Shown here: positions 1-9,725 of the stretch, in pieces
How the letters are laid out: every line of letters begins with the position of its first letter
Numbering within the stretch: position 1 is the first letter of the stretch
DNA from: Luteibacter sp. 9135
GTDB lineage: Bacteria; Pseudomonadota; Gammaproteobacteria; Xanthomonadales; Rhodanobacteraceae
DNA: 64,000 nucleotides
Assembly: GCF_000745005.1 (NCBI RefSeq)
Contig: NZ_JQNB01000001.1
Coordinates: 3,341,501 to 3,405,500 of the forward strand
Reading direction: 5' to 3'
Position numbers and translations under genes: made by a program
Notes under the pieces: model-generated
Seen by the model: the letters and a program-made list of their open reading frames with translations, nothing else
Databases searched by the model: none
Told to the model about the DNA's origin: nothing

Positions 1-1050
1 CGAGCTCTGCTGAAGGGCGGCAGCGCCCTGCTGGCGGGTTGCCTCGTCGTGCCTGGTGCGTTCGCTCTCTATCTCGCTACACAGCATGACCTCGGGCCGG
101 CGTGGTACGACCTCGTGGCGTACAACCTGTCTGCTACCGGGCGCGCGGCACACGCCGATCACCGTCTGGTCTACGCGATGCTGGCCGTCGCGGTCGCCAT
201 GGCGACCACGACGTGGTTGCGGCGAGTCGATCCGGGTGATGCGCCGACACACTGGCGCCTCTTCCTCGGCATCCATGGGCTTTTGTTCGCTTCCTTTATC
301 TGGTTGGTATGGCCGCTGCCCACGGCACAGGACTTTCTGCCGGTCATCCCGACGATTTTCGTATCCCTGATCGGTCTGGTCGGCCTGTTTGGACGATCGG
401 CCGCATGGCCTCGATCGCGCGCGGCAGCCCTCGTGGCCATGCTGGGCGCGGTGGAGCTCGTCTTGCTGATCGAGCAGGCGCCGCCCTGGCGCGACACCCT
501 CGCTTACAAGGAAGGGCAACTGCGCACCGTGCTTGCCTGCACATCGCCCGACGACACCGTCATGGATGCCAAAAGCGGTGCCATCTTCCGCCCGCGGCCG
601 TACCACACGGTGTTGGAAAGCATCGCCCTGCAGCGCTTCGAACGCGGGCTCAAGGCGGAGGACATCGTACCCGCGCTGGTCGCGCACCGCACCATGACGG
701 TGATCGTCGACCGGCTGCCGCCAGCGACCCGCGCCTTCATTGCGCAAAACTACCTGTCCGGCACGGCGAATGTCTTCATGGCCGGGAAACAGCTGGTCGG
801 CCGGGATTTCGATGTGACGTTGGCGGGTACCTACACCGTGACCGACGGCGCGTCTGAGGTAGCTGTCGTCATCGACGGCCGGCCGGCCGCGTCGCGCTGG
901 CAGCTATCCGAGGGACATCACTCACTGGATACACTGTCGCATGGCGCCCTGGACCTGGTGTGGAGCCCGGCATGGAGGGGAGGATGGCGGCCCGTCGTTA
1001 CCCCAGGCTCGTTTCCACCCCACTTAAATGCATCGCTCGGCGCCCCTTAA
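1..1050 (+). CDS. Polytopic membrane protein, C-terminal part (possible glycosyltransferase-C/ArnT-like)
   Basis: The frame is open from base 1, so the gene starts outside the window; the first in-frame GTG at 49 is not a convincing start. The visible 349 residues hold several hydrophobic segments (near residues 5-25, 60-75, 90-105, 115-130 and 140-155), then a soluble domain of about 190 residues ending in LNASLGAP. Transmembrane helices followed by a periplasmic domain resemble the C-terminal part of GT-C glycosyltransferases or polyprenyl-linked sugar transferases, but the catalytic N-terminus is not visible. The name is therefore an inference. It is followed after 42 bases by an FAD oxidoreductase on the same strand. 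Confidence 0.6.
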   Translation, partial: RALLKGGSALLAGCLVVPGAFALYLATQHDLGPAWYDLVAYNLSATGRAAHADHRLVYAMLAVAVAMATTTWLRRVDPGDAPTHWRLFLGIHGLLFASFIWLVWPLPTAQDFLPVIPTIFVSLIGLVGLFGRSAAWPRSRAAALVAMLGAVELVLLIEQAPPWRDTLAYKEGQLRTVLACTSPDDTVMDAKSGAIFRPRPYHTVLESIALQRFERGLKAEDIVPALVAHRTMTVIVDRLPPATRAFIAQNYLSGTANVFMAGKQLVGRDFDVTLAGTYTVTDGASEVAVVIDGRPAASRWQLSEGHHSLDTLSHGALDLVWSPAWRGGWRPVVTPGSFPPHLNASLGAP

Positions 1051-1092
1051 TGCGAAAATAGCCGACCGCCCCCCTGCCCCCCCCTCGCCCCC

Positions 1093-2727
1093 ATGATTCG
1101 ACTCACCGACATAAAGCTCCCGCTCGACCACGCCGAAGGCGCCCTCGAGGCGGCCGTCCGCGCCAGGCTGGCGCTCGGCCAGGCGGGGCTACTCGGCTTC
1201 ACGGTCTTCCGCCGGGGCCATGACGCGCGCAAGCGCGGCAACATCCAGCTGATCTATACGCTGGACGTCGAGGTGGCTGACGAGGCTGCCCTGCTCGCGC
1301 GGTTTGCGGACGACAAGCACGTGCAGCCCTCCCCCGACACCAGCTATAAGTTTGTGGCGCAGGCGCCGGCCGGTCTCGAGCAGCGCCCTGTCGTGATCGG
1401 GCTTGGGCCGTGCGGCCTGTTCGCGGGGCTGCTGCTGGCCCAGATGGGCTACCGGCCGATCATTCTCGACCGGGGCAAGGCGGTGCGCGAACGCACGGTC
1501 GACACCTGGGCCCTGTGGCGCAAGCACAAGCTGGAACCGGAATCGAACGTGCAGTTCGGCGAAGGTGGCGCGGGCACTTTCTCCGACGGCAAGCTGTACA
1601 GCCAGATTTCCGACCCGCTCCACCACGGCCGCAAGGTGCTCACGGAGTTCGTGAAGGCCGGCGCGCCGGAAGAAATCATGTACGTCAGCAAGCCACATAT
1701 CGGCACGTTCCGGCTGGTGACGATGGTGGAAGCCATGCGCGGGACCATCGAGGCGCTGGGCGGCGAGATTCGCTTCAACCAGCGTGTCGACGACCTGCTG
1801 GTCGACAGCGCCGCCGATGGATCCCGGCAGATCCGGGGTGTGGTCCTGGCCGACGGCGAACAGTTGCTGAGCGATCATGTCGTACTCGCGGTGGGGCACA
1901 GTGCGCGGGATACGTTCTTCATGCTGCACGACCGCGGCGTGTACATGGAAGCCAAGCCGTTCTCTGTCGGCTTTCGCGTGGAGCATCCGCAATCGATCAT
2001 CGACAAGGCGCGCTTCGGGCCGCAGGCGGGTCACGACCTTCTCGGCGCTGCAGACTATAAGCTGGTGCACCACTGCAAGAACGGTCGCTCGGTCTACAGC
2101 TTCTGTATGTGCCCGGGCGGCACGGTGGTGGCTGCCGCGTCCGAGCCGGAACGCGTGGTGACCAACGGCATGAGCCAGTATTCGCGCAACGAACGTAACG
2201 CGAACGCTGCGATCGTCGTGGGTATCGATCCGAAGGACTTCGCCGCCTTCGACGACAGTGGCAGTCCGTTGGCCGGTATCGCCTTGCAGCGTGCGCTCGA
2301 ATCGCGCGCGTACGAGCTGGGTGGTCGCAATTACAGCGCGCCGGCGCAGTTGGTCGGCGACTTCATCAAGGGGACGCCTTCGATCGAGTTCGGCACGGTG
2401 CAGCCTTCGTACAAGCCCGGGGTGCGTCTGACCGATCTCGCATCGGCCCTCCCCGACTACGCCATAGAGGCCATCCGCGAAGCGCTCCCGGCGTTCGATC
2501 GCCAGATCAGGGGCTTCGCCATGAACGATGCGCTGCTCACGGGGGTAGAGACCCGGACCTCGTCGCCGGTACGTATCCGTCGCGGCGACGACTACCAGAG
2601 CCTCAATACGCGCGGGCTGTTTCCCGCCGGCGAAGGCGCGGGTTATGCGGGCGGCATTCTTTCGGCAGGGGTCGACGGAATTCGCGTGGCGGAAGCGGTG
2701 GCCAGGAGTATCAACGGGGCTGCCTAA
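1093..2727 (+). CDS. FAD-dependent oxidoreductase (COG2509-like NAD(FAD) dehydrogenase)
   Basis: A 544-residue cytoplasmic flavoprotein. After an N-terminal domain of about 90 residues comes the dinucleotide-binding motif VIGLGPCGLFAG (about residues 98-109), with ILDRG some 20 residues later as expected for FAD binding. The segment QFGEGGAGTFSDGKL and a C-terminal FPAGEGAGYAGGI are hallmarks of the COG2509/YdhS-like family of uncharacterised FAD dehydrogenases. The substrate is unknown for the family. The start ATG lies in a C-rich stretch without a visible Shine-Dalgarno. It converges on the halogenase gene with only 5 bases between the stop codons and no terminator. Confidence 0.85.
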   Translation: MIRLTDIKLPLDHAEGALEAAVRARLALGQAGLLGFTVFRRGHDARKRGNIQLIYTLDVEVADEAALLARFADDKHVQPSPDTSYKFVAQAPAGLEQRPVVIGLGPCGLFAGLLLAQMGYRPIILDRGKAVRERTVDTWALWRKHKLEPESNVQFGEGGAGTFSDGKLYSQISDPLHHGRKVLTEFVKAGAPEEIMYVSKPHIGTFRLVTMVEAMRGTIEALGGEIRFNQRVDDLLVDSAADGSRQIRGVVLADGEQLLSDHVVLAVGHSARDTFFMLHDRGVYMEAKPFSVGFRVEHPQSIIDKARFGPQAGHDLLGAADYKLVHHCKNGRSVYSFCMCPGGTVVAAASEPERVVTNGMSQYSRNERNANAAIVVGIDPKDFAAFDDSGSPLAGIALQRALESRAYELGGRNYSAPAQLVGDFIKGTPSIEFGTVQPSYKPGVRLTDLASALPDYAIEAIREALPAFDRQIRGFAMNDALLTGVETRTSSPVRIRRGDDYQSLNTRGLFPAGEGAGYAGGILSAGVDGIRVAEAVARSINGAA

Positions 2728-2732
2728 TACCG

Positions 2733-4298
2733 TCACATGGGGTGCCCTTGAAGATGCTCACGACACAGCTGTTCAACCAGCGCACGATGGTCCGGTAGAT
2801 CGTCCAGTGCGCGCGTGGCCGCCTGCTGGATCATCGCGAATTCCCGTCGCGCTGCGTCCATGTGCGGATAGGCGCTGAGCATGGGCTCCAGGTCGGTCTG
2901 GAACTCCATGCCGTACAGGATGTACTGCCAGCTGGACGGCATGAACATTTCCAGGTCGCTGACAAAATCCAGCCGGTGTGGCGGTCGGTGCTTCCACATC
3001 GCGAGCTTTTCCTGCAGGGTCCGCGGGATGCTGGCGGCGTCGCCATTGTCGATCCAGAACGAAGAGTCACGCCGCTGGCTCAGGCAGTAGTGCATCTTGA
3101 TGAAGTCGATGATGCGATCGTAGCGGGCCACCATCATTTCGTTGAAATGCCTTGCGGCGCCTTCCATGTCGTCCGTGTCGACCGGCAACAGGTGCGTGAG
3201 CAGGTAGGTCGCCAGTTCGACCAGTGCGATGCCGGTGGATTCCAGCGGCTCGACGAACCCGCCGGCCAGACCCACGCCCACGCAGTTCTTGCGCCAGTGC
3301 TCGGGACGGTATCCCGTCTCGAATCTGATGTGCAGCGCCTTCAGTCCCTCCCCCGCCGTGCCCACGTAGCGCCGGAAGACATCTTCGGCACGGTCGTCGG
3401 TGGTGTGCCGCGACGAATAGACATAGCCGGTGCCACGCCGCTTCTGCAACCCGATATCCCAGATCCAGCCGGCCTCCTGCGCCGTGGAGATGGTGTACGA
3501 AGGGATAGGCGCATCCGGCGTCTCGTACGGCACCTGCATGGCGACAGCGCGATCGGCGAACAGGACATCCGCGCGGCTGCGAAACGGTGACTTCATCGTG
3601 TCGCCGATCAGCATGCCACGCAGTCCGGTGCAATCCACGTAGAGATCGGCGGTGAGATCGCCCTCCTCCTTCGTGACCACCCGGGCGATGGCGCCCTGCT
3701 CGTCCAGCTCCGCGCGCTCCACCGTGGCCATGTGCCGAACCACGCCGAGGGTCTGCTGGCCATGCTCGGCAAGCACACGCGCAAAGCAGGCGGCATCGAA
3801 GTGGAAGGCGTGGTTCATCGGCCCCTGGTAGTCCGGGTCCCTTGCCCGCCTGGGCGCACGCGAGTGGTCGACCAGTGACGTTTGCATGGAGACGGCTTCG
3901 GCAAACGACATGCCCTCCGGCGCAGCACCGAGCAACCAGTACGGCAACAACTCAGGCCCGCCCGGACGCTGGCTGGGTGCGTTGAACGGATGAAAGAAAT
4001 GGTCCGGTCCGGGCTCACCCGGCGGCCGTACCCAGTGGCGATAATGGATGCCCTGCTTGTACGTCGCCGTGGCACCGACCAGGAAGCGGCGCTCGTCCAG
4101 ACCGATCGCCGACAACGTCCCACGAATCGAGGGAAAGGTGGCCTCGCCTACCCCGAGCAAGCCGATGTCGGGCGACTCCACCAGATGCACCCGCACGCTC
4201 CGCGGATCGACCGCGTTGACCGCCTTGGCCAGGTAGCAGGCCGTCAGCCAGCCGGCGGTGCCTCCGCCGACGATCAGCACTTTCTTCAGGCGCGCCAT
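2733..4298 (-). CDS. Flavin-dependent (tryptophan-type) halogenase
   Basis: A 521-residue protein of the PrnA/tryptophan halogenase family, which uses FADH2, O2 and halide. The FAD motif GGGTAGW is at residues 11-17, GVGEATFP near 49-56, and a lysine in TYKQGI (Lys81) sits where PrnA has catalytic Lys79. PLESTGI matches the conserved Glu-Ser region. The diagnostic WxWxIP motif reads WIWDIG (278-283): both Trp are present but the Pro is Gly. I chose ATG 4298, preceded by AGGGA at 7-base spacing, over an upstream in-frame start at 4376 that would run into a hairpin. It follows the TonB receptor gene on the same strand. Such halogenase-like genes are common beside TonB receptors in Xanthomonadales and Caulobacterales utilisation loci; their substrates are mostly unknown. 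Confidence 0.88.
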   Translation of the reverse strand: MARLKKVLIVGGGTAGWLTACYLAKAVNAVDPRSVRVHLVESPDIGLLGVGEATFPSIRGTLSAIGLDERRFLVGATATYKQGIHYRHWVRPPGEPGPDHFFHPFNAPSQRPGGPELLPYWLLGAAPEGMSFAEAVSMQTSLVDHSRAPRRARDPDYQGPMNHAFHFDAACFARVLAEHGQQTLGVVRHMATVERAELDEQGAIARVVTKEEGDLTADLYVDCTGLRGMLIGDTMKSPFRSRADVLFADRAVAMQVPYETPDAPIPSYTISTAQEAGWIWDIGLQKRRGTGYVYSSRHTTDDRAEDVFRRYVGTAGEGLKALHIRFETGYRPEHWRKNCVGVGLAGGFVEPLESTGIALVELATYLLTHLLPVDTDDMEGAARHFNEMMVARYDRIIDFIKMHYCLSQRRDSSFWIDNGDAASIPRTLQEKLAMWKHRPPHRLDFVSDLEMFMPSSWQYILYGMEFQTDLEPMLSAYPHMDAARREFAMIQQAATRALDDLPDHRALVEQLCREHLQGHPM

Positions 4299-4330
4299 GG
4301 GGTTTCCCTGCCGATACGGCCGGATGGAGA

Positions 4331-4365
4331 TAAAGAAAGGCCGGGCCACCACAGGCGGGCCCGGC
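4331..4365 (-). terminator. Hairpin between TonB receptor and halogenase genes
   Basis: On the minus strand, an 8-bp perfect stem (GCCGGGCC with GGCCCGGC, 4340-4347 and 4358-4365) with a 10-base loop is followed by CTTTCTTTA. It lies in the 112-base gap between receptor stop and halogenase start. It could act as a partial terminator that keeps halogenase expression below that of the receptor. The T-run is interrupted, so strength is uncertain. Confidence 0.5.
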
Positions 4366-4410
4366 AAAAAAGCCACTCAGGGGAGACTGAGAACGGCAAA
4401 GCCAGCTAAC

Positions 4411-6852
4411 TCAGAACCAGACGCCCAACTGTACGCCGTAGGTCCGTGGCGCGAGGTACTGCGACACGTACTGCAGCGAGCCGTCGGCCATCTGGAAGCG
4501 GCCGGCGCTGGTGCGGGTCCTCTTGTCGGATACGTTCTGCACGTAGCCGTTGACCCACCACTTGTCGCCCGGCTCGCTGTAACGCAGCGACAGGTCGCCA
4601 CGCACGTAGGCCTTCTGCTGGTCACCGGAACCCAGGTTGAAATAGCTCAGCCACTGCGCGCTCTGGTACTGCGCGCTGATCCGGGGCGTGAGCTTGCCAC
4701 CGTTGGCAAGGTGGAAGGTGTGCTCATAGATGCCGGTGAGCGACACGTTCGGCGCGTGCGGCAGGTCGTTGCCGGTGACGTCCAGGCAGCTGGCCAGGTT
4801 GGATGCCGGCGGGCATGCCGGCAGGCCCTGGTAGTCGTTGGAACCGGCGTAGACCAGTTTGCCCAGCTCCTTCTTCGGGATGGCCGAGAAGATCAGGTTG
4901 AACCGGTCGTCCTTTTGCTGATACGCCAGCTCCGATTCGATGCCGAACACCTTGGTGCTGCCGCCCACGTTGGAGAAGCCCAGGCCGTGGTTTCCATCGG
5001 GGTAGATGATGGGCGCGGACAACTGGAAGTTCTTGAAGTCTTCGTAGTAGATCGCCGAGTTCCACGTCATGTGGCCCTCGAGGAAGGTGAACTTGGTGCC
5101 GACTTCGTAGTTGGTCAGCGATTCGGGCTTGTACAGCGTGCCCGCGTCCTGCGTGCCGCCCGATTTATAGCCGGTGGAGACGCTGGCGTAGAGCAGGCCG
5201 TTCTCGCTGACGTCGGTATCCAGGCGCACCAGCCAGGTCGGCTTGCTCTTGCTGTACTTGGCCGTGTTCCGCTGCGAGACGCTGAAGCCGTTCGACGGGT
5301 CCGGATACACGTCCGGCGAGATCGGCACCTGCGGTACGGTCGGGTCAGCGGCCCAACCCCAGTTGATACCGCCCTTGTTCTCCTTCTCATCGTGCGACCA
5401 GCGCGCACCACCGGTGAGGCGCCAGTGGTCACTCAAGTGCCAGGTGGCCTGACCGAACAGCGCATACGACTCCACCGTTTCCTTCGGCTGGATGAAGGAG
5501 CCCTGCCAGCTGACCGTACCGTAGCGCGTACCGTTCATGATGGGGATGTCGAAGCGTATGTCGTTGTCTTCGTAGCCGTAGTAAGCACCGAGGATCCAGT
5601 CCACCGTCTGCGGCCCGACGGACTTCAGGTTGATCTCCTGGCTCCAGCTCTTGTACTTCGAGTCGTTGGTCCGGTCGTCCTGGTACACGCCGTTGGTGGT
5701 GAAGCTGGTGGGCACGCTCACGCCGACGTCCTGGTCGAAATCGCTCTTGCCGGAGTAGCGGTTATAGCCGGCGATGTAGCTCAGCTGCATGTCGTCGCTG
5801 ATGTTCCAGTCCATGCGGCTGCGCAGTGTCTTGGATGTACGGTCCAGGTAGGGCGCCGTGTCGATCAGCGCCGACCAGAAGTCCTGACCCTGACGCGGCG
5901 TCTGCATGAGGCTCATACTGGGCGTGCCGTGATCGGCGAAGTACTCGTACGACAGGTTCCACTTGAACGCGTCGCTGGGCTGCCACAAGGCACTGACGCG
6001 GGCGGCGGACTGGTCCTGCGAGCTGTACTTGTCGCCGCCCTGCACGTACTGGCCCGGGTCGATCGGCCGGAAGTTGGCCAGCGTGCCGCCGGAGATCGGC
6101 GACGCCAGGTACGCCTGTTGCTGCTGCGCCACGCTGGGCAGCTGGCCCGACGGTTTCTGGTAATCGACGTAACCGTCGTGCTGCTCGTGCACCACGGCCA
6201 CGCGCATGGCGAAGGTGTCGCTGATGGGCAGGTTGAACGCGGCGCGCGCGCCGGCCTGGTTGTAATTGCCTGCGCCGACCTGTGCATTGCCGTAGAAGCC
6301 CGCGCCGATGTCCGGCTTGGCCGTCTGGAAACTGATGGCGCCGGCGGTGGAGTTGCGACCCCAGAGGGTGCCCTGGGGACCGCGCAGCGTTTCGACGCCT
6401 TCCATATCCAGCAGCAGGCCCGATGCCGCTTCGGCGCGTGGCGCGTAAATGCCGTCGACGAAGGTGGCGACCTCCGGATCGGCGTACTCGGTCTTGGCGC
6501 TGTCGTTGCCGATACCACGCAGGGTCAGCGTCACAACGCCGTGGTCACCCTGGGATGTGCCCTGCAGGCCCGGTACCAGCTTGGTGAGGTCCTGCACCGT
6601 CATGACGCGCTCCCGATCGAGCGTGTCGACGGTGATCGCGGTGACAGCCACCGGCGTTTTCTGCAGTGGCGTCTCGCGCTTGGTCGCCGTGACCGACACG
6701 GCGTCGAGGTTCTGTACTTTCTTTTCTGCGGCGCCCGGCGCGTTGGACGGCGGCGGCGTTTGCGCGGTCGTATCCTGGCCCGCGGCGAACGCCGTGCCCG
6801 GCGCAATGACGAGCGATATGGCGACGTACAACAAAGTGCGGTGCAGATTCAT
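4411..6852 (-). CDS. TonB-dependent outer membrane receptor
   Basis: An 813-residue outer membrane active transporter. It has a signal peptide (cleavage after about TAFA, residue 23), a TonB-box/plug start at LDAVSVTATKRE (about residue 50), plug motifs VETLRGPQGTLWGRNSTAGAI (quoted here over two conserved blocks) and a C-terminal beta-strand ending in Phe (YGVQLGVWF). ATG 6852 has GGGGAGA at good spacing. The 14-bp palindrome at 6927-6940 lies 75 bases upstream, and the same palindrome lies upstream of the adjacent GH3 gene, so the likely cargo is an oligosaccharide or glucoside released or further split by that enzyme. Downstream is the halogenase gene. Confidence 0.92.
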   Translation of the reverse strand: MNLHRTLLYVAISLVIAPGTAFAAGQDTTAQTPPPSNAPGAAEKKVQNLDAVSVTATKRETPLQKTPVAVTAITVDTLDRERVMTVQDLTKLVPGLQGTSQGDHGVVTLTLRGIGNDSAKTEYADPEVATFVDGIYAPRAEAASGLLLDMEGVETLRGPQGTLWGRNSTAGAISFQTAKPDIGAGFYGNAQVGAGNYNQAGARAAFNLPISDTFAMRVAVVHEQHDGYVDYQKPSGQLPSVAQQQQAYLASPISGGTLANFRPIDPGQYVQGGDKYSSQDQSAARVSALWQPSDAFKWNLSYEYFADHGTPSMSLMQTPRQGQDFWSALIDTAPYLDRTSKTLRSRMDWNISDDMQLSYIAGYNRYSGKSDFDQDVGVSVPTSFTTNGVYQDDRTNDSKYKSWSQEINLKSVGPQTVDWILGAYYGYEDNDIRFDIPIMNGTRYGTVSWQGSFIQPKETVESYALFGQATWHLSDHWRLTGGARWSHDEKENKGGINWGWAADPTVPQVPISPDVYPDPSNGFSVSQRNTAKYSKSKPTWLVRLDTDVSENGLLYASVSTGYKSGGTQDAGTLYKPESLTNYEVGTKFTFLEGHMTWNSAIYYEDFKNFQLSAPIIYPDGNHGLGFSNVGGSTKVFGIESELAYQQKDDRFNLIFSAIPKKELGKLVYAGSNDYQGLPACPPASNLASCLDVTGNDLPHAPNVSLTGIYEHTFHLANGGKLTPRISAQYQSAQWLSYFNLGSGDQQKAYVRGDLSLRYSEPGDKWWVNGYVQNVSDKRTRTSAGRFQMADGSLQYVSQYLAPRTYGVQLGVWF

Positions 6853-6926
6853 CTGGCTCTCCCCATCAATCGTTCGGATAAGTCACGAAGGTCCCCTACT
6901 CCCTCCGGCACGCCATCGATCCAGAA

Positions 6927-6940
6927 TGACAGCGCTGTCA
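6927..6940. promoter_or_regulatory. LacI-type operator upstream of TonB receptor
   Basis: TGACAGCGCTGTCA is a perfect 14-bp palindrome with the central CG typical of LacI-family operators. It is identical to the site at 9726-9739. A TATTAT hexamer (minus strand, 6953-6948) sits 7 bases upstream, so transcription would start inside or just after the palindrome, as expected for a repressor site. The LacI gene at 9788-10801 is the natural candidate regulator. Confidence 0.8.
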
Positions 6941-7086
6941 TCGAGAGATAATAGAGTGCCGTGGCGATGAATGCTTGCCGCAAGGCAGCACGTCATCCAG
7001 GCAACGACAAACTCAGGCTACGCAGACTCGCGCGATGCTCGCGGAGCCTTTCCATCGGCGAATATTGGTGCAAAGCGGATAGAACA

Positions 7087-9666
7087 TCAGGGTGTGCCGC
7101 TCTCGTGGGCGGGGCATGACAAGGTCCGATCCGCCACCGTGCCGAGCGACACGTCGGTGATGGCGACCTTTCCGCCCGAGTGGCTGGACCACTCGAACGG
7201 ACGATCGATCCTCCCCATGTTGGCGCCGGCATCGCGGAAGCATTTCAACGGGATGCCGACGCGTAGCCACTGCCCCTTGGGCAACGCGGCAAGCTGGCTA
7301 CCGACGGCTACCCCGCCACCACAGCCGGCGCCACAGCCGATGCCGATGGTCGAGTTGTCCCCGGGTGAGAGGGCGTCGACGCGCAACGTGGTCACCAGCA
7401 GGACATCGCCGTTGGTCTCGCGCTCCACGTCCATGGGTGCGGGTGCCACCAGTGCGATGCTTGCGGCACCGGTGCCGCTGCCGGACCAGCTGAGGCTGCG
7501 CGCGTCTTCCTGTGCCTTGTAGTCGAGCGCACCGATACGCAGGCTGCCGTCTGCCGTGGCGGCCGGTGTCGCGGCGACATCCATGGCCACGCCGTTCGCC
7601 CCGGTCAGGCGCACGACGACATCCTGTGACGGCTTGCCGCGGGTGAAGTAAACGCCGGCTTGTTGGCTGCTCAGGGTGATCCCCGGATCCTCGGACAACG
7701 TGGCCGTCTTCCGGTGGGCCACATAGGTCAGGCCGAAGCCGTAGGGAAACTGCGGCTGCTCGCCCTGCGCCCCGGCTGCCGCCGGGCCCTGTATCGCCCG
7801 GCGCGGCCACGTATAGGACAACGTGCCATGGAAGTCGTGCGCGATACGGCCATCACGGCTACGCAGCAACACATCGGCGATGCCCTCCCCTTCGCTGCCC
7901 GGCAGCCATGCCACCACGAAAGCGTCGGCGGCGTTGATCTCGCGATTCATCCACAGGGGTCGTCCGGTCAGGAACACGGCGACCACCGGCACGCCTTGCC
8001 CGCGCAGCTTTCGCAGCAGATCGAGGTCGCGGTCGTTACCGGGGCGGTAGGCCAGGTTCGGCCGGTCCCCCTGGAACTCGGCGTAGGGGTCTTCACCGAA
8101 CACTACGATGGCGACGTCGGGCTTTTGCGTGAAGTCGCCATCCACCGACAGCTCGGCGCTGCCACCCGCAGCGTTTACCTGGGCCTTGATGCCTGCCCAG
8201 ATGGATGTAGCTCCCGGGAAATTCGCGTTGGTCTGGCCCGTTCCCTGCCAGGTCAACGTCCAGCCGCCATTCTGTTTGGGGATATTGTCGGCGCCGTCGC
8301 CGGCGACCAGGACGTGCTTGCGCGGGTCGATCGGCAGCACCGCACGGTCGTTCTTCAGCAGCACCAGTGATTCGCGAACGGCCCGCCGCGCCAATGCTCG
8401 ATGCGCAGGGTTCCCGATCACCTTCGCGGACCTGACGGCCCATAGGTTGGTCGATGGCGCGCCGGCCTCGAACATGCCCAGGCGCACCTTGACCCGAAGA
8501 ATACGCGTCACCGCTTCGTCGACGCGGCGCATCGGGATCACCCCGGATTTCACCTCGGCCAGCGTGTTTTTGTAGAGCCCCTTCCACGAGTCGGGCGCCT
8601 CCAGCATGTCCAGCCCGGCGTTGTACGCCACGGGGCAATCTTCGTTGGTGCAACCGGGCACCTGGCCGTGCGCGTTCCAGTCGCCCAGCACGATCCCGTC
8701 GAAACCCATGCGCCCCTTCAGCACGTCGGTGATCAGCGGCTTGTTGCCGGCCATCTTTACGCCGTTCCAGCTGGAGAACGAGACCATGACCACCTGCACA
8801 CCGGCGTCTATCGCGGGTGCATAGCCTGCCGCGTGGATGTCGCGCAGCGTCGACTCGCTGATCCGTGCGTCGCCCTGGTCCTTGCCATCCTGGGTGCCCC
8901 CATCGCCGAGGAAATGCTTGGCCGTGGCGATCACGTGCCCCGAGTCGAGGAATTCAGGCGTACCCGCCTTGCCTTCCAGGCCGCCGACCATCGCCGAGGC
9001 GTATTGCGCCACCAGTGCAGGATTCTGGGAATAACCCTCGTACGAGCGGCCCCAGCGCACATCCTGCGGCACGGTCAGCGTCGGGGCGAATGTCCAGCTG
9101 ATGCCGCTGGCACGCAGTTCCTGCGCGGTAACGGCGCCGATGTCATGGATCAGCTGCGGGTCGCGCGTCGCACCCAGCGCCGAGTTTTGCGGAAACAGCG
9201 TGCTGCCGACCAGATTGTTGTGGCCATGCACCGCGTCGATACCGAACAGCACCGGGATCGCCGGCCTTCCGCTCGATGTGTCCATGGACGCGTGGTAGAA
9301 CGCATCGGCCAGCGCCTGCCACTGCTTGCCATCGGGATACGGCTGTCCTTCGGGCTTGGAGTTGCCACCGGCCAGCACCGAGCCGAGGCGGTACGTGCGT
9401 ACGTCGTCCGGCGTCACGTATTTGATGTCGGCCTGGATCATCTGGCCGACTTTGTCTTCCACCGACATGTTGGCCAGTAACGCCTTCACCCGGGCTTCGA
9501 TCGCGGGGTCGGACGGGAGCGGCGACTGCGCTTTTGGCCATTGTTCCGGGTGTACGGACGCGGCATCGCCAGCGACGGCCGGAACGGTGGTCAGCAAGGC
9601 GCCTGCAAACGGCAGCACGGAGGAAAGACGTCGCAAAAACAGGCTCGATCGCTGCAGCAATGGCAC
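7087..9666 (-). CDS. Glycoside hydrolase family 3 beta-glucosidase (ExoP/CelD-like), exported
   Basis: An 859-residue secreted or periplasmic exo-beta-glucosidase. A signal peptide ends near AVAG (about residue 33). The GH3 N-terminal TIM-barrel domain contains GIDAVHGHNN, AKHFLGDGGT and the nucleophile motif VLGDWNAHG (Asp near residue 329). The (alpha/beta)6 sandwich domain with RESLVLLKND follows, and the last 180 or so residues form an ExoP-type galactose-binding-like domain. I prefer GTG 9666, which has GGAG 8 bases upstream and gives a clean signal peptide, over ATG 9714, which lacks a Shine-Dalgarno and lies 11 bases from the operator. It sits between LacI and the receptor gene and would hydrolyse glucans or cello-oligosaccharides. 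Confidence 0.92.
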   Translation of the reverse strand: MPLLQRSSLFLRRLSSVLPFAGALLTTVPAVAGDAASVHPEQWPKAQSPLPSDPAIEARVKALLANMSVEDKVGQMIQADIKYVTPDDVRTYRLGSVLAGGNSKPEGQPYPDGKQWQALADAFYHASMDTSSGRPAIPVLFGIDAVHGHNNLVGSTLFPQNSALGATRDPQLIHDIGAVTAQELRASGISWTFAPTLTVPQDVRWGRSYEGYSQNPALVAQYASAMVGGLEGKAGTPEFLDSGHVIATAKHFLGDGGTQDGKDQGDARISESTLRDIHAAGYAPAIDAGVQVVMVSFSSWNGVKMAGNKPLITDVLKGRMGFDGIVLGDWNAHGQVPGCTNEDCPVAYNAGLDMLEAPDSWKGLYKNTLAEVKSGVIPMRRVDEAVTRILRVKVRLGMFEAGAPSTNLWAVRSAKVIGNPAHRALARRAVRESLVLLKNDRAVLPIDPRKHVLVAGDGADNIPKQNGGWTLTWQGTGQTNANFPGATSIWAGIKAQVNAAGGSAELSVDGDFTQKPDVAIVVFGEDPYAEFQGDRPNLAYRPGNDRDLDLLRKLRGQGVPVVAVFLTGRPLWMNREINAADAFVVAWLPGSEGEGIADVLLRSRDGRIAHDFHGTLSYTWPRRAIQGPAAAGAQGEQPQFPYGFGLTYVAHRKTATLSEDPGITLSSQQAGVYFTRGKPSQDVVVRLTGANGVAMDVAATPAATADGSLRIGALDYKAQEDARSLSWSGSGTGAASIALVAPAPMDVERETNGDVLLVTTLRVDALSPGDNSTIGIGCGAGCGGGVAVGSQLAALPKGQWLRVGIPLKCFRDAGANMGRIDRPFEWSSHSGGKVAITDVSLGTVADRTLSCPAHESGTP

Positions 9667-9725
9667 GTCAAGGCTCCAGGCTGGCGTACCGGCGGCACGC
9701 TTGTCGAAGCGCATCCTGGCATAAA

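Noticed and set aside
1189..2736. 515-codon minus-strand open frame opposite the FAD oxidoreductase
   Set aside because: No motif; the plus strand carries the FAD-binding motifs.
4258..6951. 897-codon plus-strand open frame opposite the TonB receptor
   Set aside because: Shadow of a high-GC gene; the minus-strand protein has a signal peptide, plug and barrel motifs, while the plus frame is Arg/Val-rich without any motif.
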